Positions 5,249 through 9,329 of a stretch of DNA of 9,329 nucleotides are shown piece after piece (position 1 is the first letter of the stretch; the number at the start of each line of letters is the position of its first letter). Location of the stretch: NCBI GenBank assembly GCA_001304425.1, contig LJTS01000110.1:1-9329 (forward strand), read 5' to 3'. A program made the position numbers and the translations under genes. The DNA comes from Betaproteobacteria bacterium SG8_40 (lineage in GTDB: Bacteria; Pseudomonadota; Gammaproteobacteria; Burkholderiales; Eutrophovitaceae). Below the pieces are notes generated by a model that made no database searches, was not told the DNA's origin, and saw nothing but the letters and a program-made list of their open reading frames with translations.

Positions 5249-8113
5249 CTAGACGTTTTCGACGTTATCCGATGACCGGGATTCCCCGGTTCCGATCTGA
5301 GCTGTTTCGATTTGGACCAGTGGTTCTTCCGTAACCGGTTCCCGGGGTTCCTTGCGCGCGCGTCGCACACGTTGCGGCTGAGCCTCGATATCGGATTCAG
5401 CAACGATGTTTACCGCATCGTGTCTTGTTTCCACCATCTCCATCTCCGCCGGCAGTCCGATCGGCTCCATTTTCCAGCTTCCGGCCCGTTTCTCATCCGG
5501 CGATTCAGGTTGTGCAGTCGTTGGCTGGCTTGCAATGGCTTCGCCGCCTTCTTGCGCCGAACCGTGCCCGTAAAGAGGCGCCTGGTCCGACGTGGCCACG
5601 GTGTCAGCCGCCTCCATCGCGTCTGCTGGCTCGCGGCGTTCGAGGTCGAGCGCCACGTCCATTCCCCCGGATGAGGTGTCCGCCGCGACTGGCGTGCGAC
5701 CGGATTCCACCGGTGCCTCGTCGGCGACCGCCTCGGCAAGCGGGGCAGGGGCGGCAAGTTGCTGTTCTGCCGTTGCTCCGGTCGCCTCGGTGGGCGCATC
5801 GTGTTCCTGCATCGGTGTCCCGGTTGGGGCCGAACGGGAGACCTCCGCCGGCATCGCCGTTTCCTGATTCCCGATGTCAGCGAAGGCGGCCGTTTCGGTC
5901 GCTGCAGAAGTTTCGACTTGCGATGCCTGCTGCGTTGTCGTGTCCACCTCTTGCTCACCGGCAGTCAGTTCGGTCACCGGAGAATCGGTGGCGGCGGTAA
6001 CCTGTGCTTCCGCGCGGCGCTCGCCGCCTCGGCCCCTGCGGCGGCGCCGGCGACCGCTTTTCGCCTCGCCCTCAGCCTCGGGTTTGGCATCGGGTTTGGC
6101 GTTGGGTGAGCGCTGCTCGATGGCAGCACTCTCGCCCTTGTCCGGACGTGTTTTCTGGGCTTGCCGCTGAGAGCCACGCCGTGCCGGTTTCTTGCCTTCG
6201 GCGGATTTTTGCGGCTGGCGAGCGTCGTCGGCGTGGGACTCGTGCTGTTCAGCAGCGTCTGCCGCCCCGCGGCCACGGCCCCGCCGTTTGTCGCGCTGGT
6301 CGGACCCGTCGCGGCGCCCGCGGCGTCTGCTATTGCCACGGTCTTCACGCGAGGTGCGCGAACCCCGGTCCGAGCGACTCTTCGTCTTGTCCTGATCCCT
6401 GGACGTTTCCGTATCGCTGCCGCTGCCCGTCAGCCAGGCGACGAAACGCTTGAGAAGCGAAGTGTCCTTCGATCCGGCTGATACCTGTTGAAGCGGCGCG
6501 GGCTGGCTTGGTGTAACGCCCTGAACAGCCGCCTGGATTCGCTCGGCTTCCGGTTTTTGGCCGGGCAGCCGCATCTCCGCCTGTTCCAGCGGGACTTCGC
6601 TCAACGCGTAGCTCGGGGTAGTGATGTCGTTCTGATTCAATTCATCGTGGCGCAAGCGCGTAATGGTGTAATTTGGCGTTTGCAGATGAATGTTGGGAAT
6701 CAGCAGGCAGTTTATTTTCATGCGCTGCTCGACGACGTGGATCTCATTGCGTTTCTCGTTCAGCAGGTAGGTCGCGACATCGACCGGCACCTGGACATGA
6801 ATCGCCGCCGTGTTTTCCTTCATTGCTTCTTCCTGCAGAATTCTCAGGATGTGAAGCGCAGTGGATTCGATTGAGCGGATGTGGCCCGTTCCACTGCAGC
6901 GCGGGCATGCAATGTGGCTGGTCTCCCCCAGGGATGTTTGCAGGCGCTGGCGTGAGAGTTCCAGCAGGCCGAAGCGCGAAATCTTTCCGGTCTGTACACG
7001 CGCCCGGTCATATTTCAGTGCGTCTCGCAAGCGCAACTCTACCTCACGCTGATTCTTGCTGATTTCCATGTCGATGAAATCGATCACGACCAAGCCGCCG
7101 AGGTCGCGCAATCGCAGCTGCCGCGCGATTTCATCGGCTGCCTCGAGGTTGGTGCGCAGCGCGGTTTCCTCGATGTCGCTGCCTTTTGTTGCGCGTGCGG
7201 AATTGACGTCAACCGCGACCATTGCTTCCGTGTGATCGATGACCACCGACCCGCCGGAGGGCAGTCCGACCTGGCGCGAATAGGCCGTTTCGATTTGATG
7301 TTCGATCTGGAATCGCGAGAACAGGGGAACGTCATCCTTGTACAGCTTTACGCGGTTGACGTTCTGGGGCATGACATGCCCCATGAACTGCTGCGCCTGC
7401 TCGAAAATGCTTTCCGTGTCGATCAGGATCTCGCCGATGTCCTGGTGAAAGTAGTCGCGAATAGCGCGAATCACCAGACTTGCGTCCTGGTAAATGAGAA
7501 AAGCACCGCTTTGCTGGTTTGCGGCATTCTCGATGGCGTGCCAAAGCTGCAGCAGATAAGTCAGGTCCCACTGCAATTCCTCGACTGATCTGCCGATTCC
7601 GGCGGTGCGGGCGATGGTGCTCATGCCCTGCGGAATTTCGAGCTGGGCGATGGTTTCGCGAAGCTCGTTGCGTTCCTCACCCTCGATGCGGCGGGATACG
7701 CCACCGCCACGCGGGTTGTTGGGCATCAGAACGAGATAGCGCCCGGCCAGGCTGATGAAAGTCGTCAGCGCAGCGCCTTTGGTGCCACGCTCGTCCTTGT
7801 CGACCTGGACGATGACTTCCTTTCCTTCGGAGAGGACGTCCTGGATGCGTGCTCGCGCAGGGTCTGCGTCAGGCTTCTTGAAATAGGCGCGGCTTATTTC
7901 CTTGAACGGCAGAAAGCCGTGGCGTTCCGCGCCATAGTCGACGAATGCCGCCTCGAGACTGGGCTCGATTCGGGTAATAATGCCTTTGTAGATGTTGCTC
8001 TTGCGTTGTTCCTTGCCGGTTGTTTCGATATCGAGGTCGAGGAGTTTTTGCCCATCGACGATTGCAACCCGCAGTTCTTCTGCGTGGGTTGCGTTAAACA
8101 GCATGCGCTTCAT
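5249..8113 (-). CDS. rne: Ribonuclease E
   Basis: RNase E is the essential single-strand endonuclease that starts most mRNA decay, processes rRNA and tRNA precursors, and scaffolds the RNA degradosome. The 954-residue product starts MKRMLFNATHAEELRVA, matching E. coli RNase E, and a GGGAG (8122-8126) sits eight bases upstream. The catalytic half is complete. It has the S1 domain (about 38-125), the 5'-sensor and RNase H-like regions, the DNase I-like site with magnesium ligands D302 (AVDVNSARAT) and D345 (VVIDFIDM), and the zinc-link CPRC (403-406) used for tetramer assembly. The C-terminal half is low-complexity. It has an amphipathic SLLKRFVAWLTG (552-563) that could bind membrane, Arg-rich RNA-binding-like patches (598-616 and 688-700), a long Ala/Thr/Glu/Pro linker (about 701-875), then WKMEPIGLP and a basic-acidic tail ending near EEPLVQIETAQ. 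Degradosome partners are not predictable. It converges on the phosphatase gene with 36 bases between. Confidence 0.97.
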   Translation of the reverse strand: MKRMLFNATHAEELRVAIVDGQKLLDLDIETTGKEQRKSNIYKGIITRIEPSLEAAFVDYGAERHGFLPFKEISRAYFKKPDADPARARIQDVLSEGKEVIVQVDKDERGTKGAALTTFISLAGRYLVLMPNNPRGGGVSRRIEGEERNELRETIAQLEIPQGMSTIARTAGIGRSVEELQWDLTYLLQLWHAIENAANQQSGAFLIYQDASLVIRAIRDYFHQDIGEILIDTESIFEQAQQFMGHVMPQNVNRVKLYKDDVPLFSRFQIEHQIETAYSRQVGLPSGGSVVIDHTEAMVAVDVNSARATKGSDIEETALRTNLEAADEIARQLRLRDLGGLVVIDFIDMEISKNQREVELRLRDALKYDRARVQTGKISRFGLLELSRQRLQTSLGETSHIACPRCSGTGHIRSIESTALHILRILQEEAMKENTAAIHVQVPVDVATYLLNEKRNEIHVVEQRMKINCLLIPNIHLQTPNYTITRLRHDELNQNDITTPSYALSEVPLEQAEMRLPGQKPEAERIQAAVQGVTPSQPAPLQQVSAGSKDTSLLKRFVAWLTGSGSDTETSRDQDKTKSRSDRGSRTSREDRGNSRRRGRRDGSDQRDKRRGRGRGAADAAEQHESHADDARQPQKSAEGKKPARRGSQRQAQKTRPDKGESAAIEQRSPNAKPDAKPEAEGEAKSGRRRRRRGRGGERRAEAQVTAATDSPVTELTAGEQEVDTTTQQASQVETSAATETAAFADIGNQETAMPAEVSRSAPTGTPMQEHDAPTEATGATAEQQLAAPAPLAEAVADEAPVESGRTPVAADTSSGGMDVALDLERREPADAMEAADTVATSDQAPLYGHGSAQEGGEAIASQPTTAQPESPDEKRAGSWKMEPIGLPAEMEMVETRHDAVNIVAESDIEAQPQRVRRARKEPREPVTEEPLVQIETAQIGTGESRSSDNVENV
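6014..6052 (-). other. Arginine-rich RNA-binding-like patch in RNase E
   Basis: Residues 688-700 hold six arginines in a row followed by GRGGERR. With the earlier patch at residues 598-616 (RRGRR, KRRGRGRG) it resembles the arginine-rich RNA-binding regions of RNase E C-terminal halves. RNA binding here is inferred from composition. Confidence 0.5.
6425..6463 (-). other. Putative membrane-binding amphipathic helix in RNase E
   Basis: Residues 551-563 (TSLLKRFVAWLTG) form a short hydrophobic and basic stretch inside otherwise polar, disordered sequence just after the catalytic half. E. coli RNase E has its membrane-anchoring segment A at a comparable place. Assignment rests on position and amphipathic character, not on sequence identity. 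Confidence 0.5.
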
Positions 8114-8121
8114 TTTTTGTT

Positions 8122-8146
8122 CTCCCGCGCTCGCAGCGTGAGGGAG
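8122..8146 (-). promoter_or_regulatory. Hairpin covering the rne Shine-Dalgarno
   Basis: On the minus strand CTCCC (8146-8142) pairs with GGGAG (8126-8122), which is the rne ribosome-binding sequence. An inner stem CGCT/AGCG (8138-8135 with 8131-8128) closes a three-base loop, with a small internal loop between the stems. The spacer to the ATG is A-rich (AACAAAAA). When folded, the Shine-Dalgarno would be hidden. Confidence 0.55.
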
Positions 8147-8163
8147 GACAAACCAATAGCATG

Positions 8164-8182
8164 CCCGTTATTTCAGCACGGG
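8164..8182 (-). repeat. Small inverted repeat in the rne leader
   Basis: cccgt (8164-8168) and acggg (8178-8182) form a 5-bp stem with a nine-base loop. It is weak by itself and noted as part of the cluster of inverted repeats upstream of rne. Confidence 0.35.
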
Positions 8183-8210
8183 TTGTGTCTGCCTTGTGCT
8201 AACAGTTCAT

Positions 8211-8224
8211 AAACACGAATGTTT
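8211..8224 (-). repeat. UUCG-loop hairpin in the rne leader
   Basis: On the minus strand AAACA and UGUUU pair around a UUCG tetraloop. Flanking sequence is AU-rich. The stem is short and closed by an A-U pair rather than the C-G pair of especially stable UUCG loops, so it may be marginal. Confidence 0.4.
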
Positions 8225-8261
8225 GAGAATGAATGATGTCAGTCTGATGGTTTGTCGTCTT

Positions 8262-8291
8262 CGTCCTGCGAAATCATTTGAGCGCAGGACG
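8262..8291 (-). repeat. Perfect 9-bp inverted repeat in the rne upstream region
   Basis: cgtcctgcg (8262-8270) is the exact reverse complement of cgcaggacg (8283-8291), around a 12-base A/T-rich loop. It lies about 150 bases upstream of the rne start. It would be the most stable hairpin of an rne leader if transcription starts above 8291. Otherwise it could be a protein-binding operator. Confidence 0.55.
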
Positions 8292-8435
8292 CGGAAATCC
8301 ACTGCGATGTTGAGAGCGCGTAAGTCAATTACTATCGCTACTTTTCCGGGTGAGCGAAGTTAACCCGATGACGAGCGGTCAGGGTATTTTTTGCCAGTTG
8401 GCAGTGTTTCCCCGGAAGCGCTTTGGCTAGCCGGG

Positions 8436-8472
8436 TACTCCTCGTCTGGAGCCGCCCTCGTCCGGAGGAGTA
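8436..8472 (+). promoter_or_regulatory. Hairpin covering the rluC Shine-Dalgarno
   Basis: tactcctc (8436-8443) is fully complementary to gaggagta (8465-8472). The latter overlaps the rluC ribosome-binding sequence GGAGGAG (8464-8470). A second small helix (8447-8450 with 8461-8464) can stack inside. An alternative hairpin, cctc/gagg (8456-8459 with 8465-8468), also hides the site. The ATG at 8481 lies 10 bases past the Shine-Dalgarno and outside the stem. Confidence 0.6.
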
Positions 8473-8480
8473 TAAGCAAA

Positions 8481-9329
8481 ATGAATAGCTTAAGCAAAGG
8501 CCACGCCTCCTGGCTGGAGATCGATGAATCCGCCGACGGGCAGAGAATCGACAATTTCCTCGCCAAGACCCTGAAAGGGGTGCCGCGCAGCCATGTCTAC
8601 CGTATTTTGCGTAGCGGGGAGGTGCGGGTGAACAGCGGCCGGATCAGTGCCGGATATCGGCTGCAAAAGGGCGACAAGGTGCGCGTTCCGCCGGTAAGGC
8701 TGCCGGCGGCACCGGGCTACCGGCCCAGCCGGGGCGCGCCGATCGGGGAGAACCCGCTGTATGAGGACGACTGGCTGCTGGCGATTGACAAGCCGGCCGG
8801 GGTCGCCGTGCATGGCGGCAGCGGGATTTCGATGGGGGTCATCGAACGCTTGCGCGATGAGCGTCCGGAACAGCCTTTTCTTGAACTGGTGCACCGCCTG
8901 GACCGCGAGACGTCCGGCGTCCTGCTTCTCGCAAAACGGCGCAGTGCGCTGACGAACGTCCATGCCCAACTGCGCGAGGGCATGGTCGAGAAACGTTATC
9001 AGGCACTGGTGCTGGGGAATTGGACCAACAAACGCCAGAGTGTCCGGTTGCCGTTGCGAAAGACCCTCAGCGCTGGTGGAGAGCGCAGGGTGCTTGTGGA
9101 CGAAGAGGACGGGGCGGTTGCGCTGACCATTTTCAGCCTGATGGGACATTATGGCGGGTTCAGCCTGCTCGAGGCCCAGCTCAAGACGGGGCGCACACAC
9201 CAGATCAGGGTGCATCTGTCCCACCTTGGATTTCCGATCGCCGGGGATGACAAGTACGGTGACTTTGCCGCCAACAAGCAACTGGAAAAAAACGGTCTGA
9301 AACGAATGTTCCTGCACGCGGTCTCACTC
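8481..9329 (+). CDS. rluC: 23S rRNA pseudouridine synthase RluC (3' end beyond window)
   Basis: RluC-type enzymes convert specific uridines of 23S rRNA to pseudouridine (positions 955, 2504 and 2580 in E. coli). The visible 283 residues start MNSLSKGHASWLEIDE; the family is usually about 315-320 residues, so roughly the last 35 are missing. An S4 RNA-binding domain spans about residues 20-70 (RIDNFLAK through VRVPPVR). The catalytic domain follows with LYEDDWLLAIDKPAGVAVHGGSG (93-115), catalytic D141 in HRLDRETSG (138-146), KTGRTHQIRVH (235-245) and a GDDKYGD loop (255-261). The VHGGSG and LRKTL features favour RluC over RluD. The start is supported by GGAGGAG ten bases upstream, though that site lies in a predicted hairpin. 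Divergence from rne is the same arrangement as in E. coli. Confidence 0.95.
   Translation, partial: MNSLSKGHASWLEIDESADGQRIDNFLAKTLKGVPRSHVYRILRSGEVRVNSGRISAGYRLQKGDKVRVPPVRLPAAPGYRPSRGAPIGENPLYEDDWLLAIDKPAGVAVHGGSGISMGVIERLRDERPEQPFLELVHRLDRETSGVLLLAKRRSALTNVHAQLREGMVEKRYQALVLGNWTNKRQSVRLPLRKTLSAGGERRVLVDEEDGAVALTIFSLMGHYGGFSLLEAQLKTGRTHQIRVHLSHLGFPIAGDDKYGDFAANKQLEKNGLKRMFLHAVSL

Larger units (their letters stand above)
8114..8480. promoter_or_regulatory. Divergent rne / rluC control region
   Basis: This 367-base stretch separates the starts of rne (minus) and rluC (plus), and I see no gene in it. It must contain both promoters and 5' untranslated regions. No confident -35/-10 pair was found. 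It is rich in inverted repeats: on the rne side at 8122-8146, 8164-8182, 8211-8224 and 8262-8291, and on the rluC side at 8436-8472. A near-palindrome tgccagttggca (8392-8403) and a 5-bp repeat (8347-8351 with 8363-8367) lie between them and could be operators or leader hairpins. E. coli rne has a leader of about 360 nucleotides used for autoregulation, so a long structured leader is plausible here. Confidence 0.6.

Noticed and set aside
8310..8338. TTGAGA and TATCGC with a 17-base spacer on the plus strand as an rluC promoter
   Set aside because: The -35 is good but the -10 matches the consensus at only three of six positions, so it is indistinguishable from chance.
8392..8403. tgccagttggca palindrome beside a T-run as an intrinsic terminator
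   Set aside because: The T-run precedes the palindrome on the plus strand and becomes an A-run after it on the minus strand, so it is in the wrong place for termination either way.
8490..9317. A 275-codon minus-strand frame opposite rluC
   Set aside because: rluC is clearly real in the plus direction, with the catalytic HRLDRETSG motif; the opposite frame is a composition artefact.

Overview
This GC-rich window carries six protein-coding genes, all recognisable housekeeping functions. There is no sign of mobile DNA, a CRISPR array, a phage or a defence island. The proteins and their order point to a betaproteobacterium. Methionine aminopeptidase has the short loop insertion around residues 62-68 (APPGYQP) that I associate with betaproteobacterial enzymes. 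An aromatic/aspartate aminotransferase lies divergent to uvrB. rne and rluC are divergent, as they also are in Escherichia coli. The family or genus cannot be decided from the sequence alone.

Layout: map (minus, 8-808) is followed in coordinate order by a structured, GC-rich 301-base gap, then an aspartate/aromatic aminotransferase (minus, 1110-2315). A 243-base divergent gap (2316-2558) leads to uvrB (plus, 2559-4712). uvrB overlaps a low-molecular-weight protein tyrosine phosphatase gene by four bases (plus, 4709-5212). After only 36 bases the convergent rne gene ends; it occupies 5249-8113 on the minus strand. A 367-base divergent region (8114-8480) separates rne from rluC, which starts at 8481 on the plus strand and runs off the right edge.

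Functionally, map trims initiator methionine from new proteins, the aminotransferase interconverts amino and keto acids, and UvrB is the damage-verifying helicase of nucleotide excision repair. The phosphatase is translationally coupled to uvrB but has no kinase partner here. RNase E is the main mRNA-decay and RNA-processing endonuclease, and RluC places pseudouridines in 23S rRNA.

No new system is evident. The most interesting part is the rne/rluC divergent region. In both directions the Shine-Dalgarno sequence lies inside a predicted hairpin, and the rne side carries several more inverted repeats. This fits structure-based control of translation or decay, as is known for the E. coli rne leader, but nothing here tests it.
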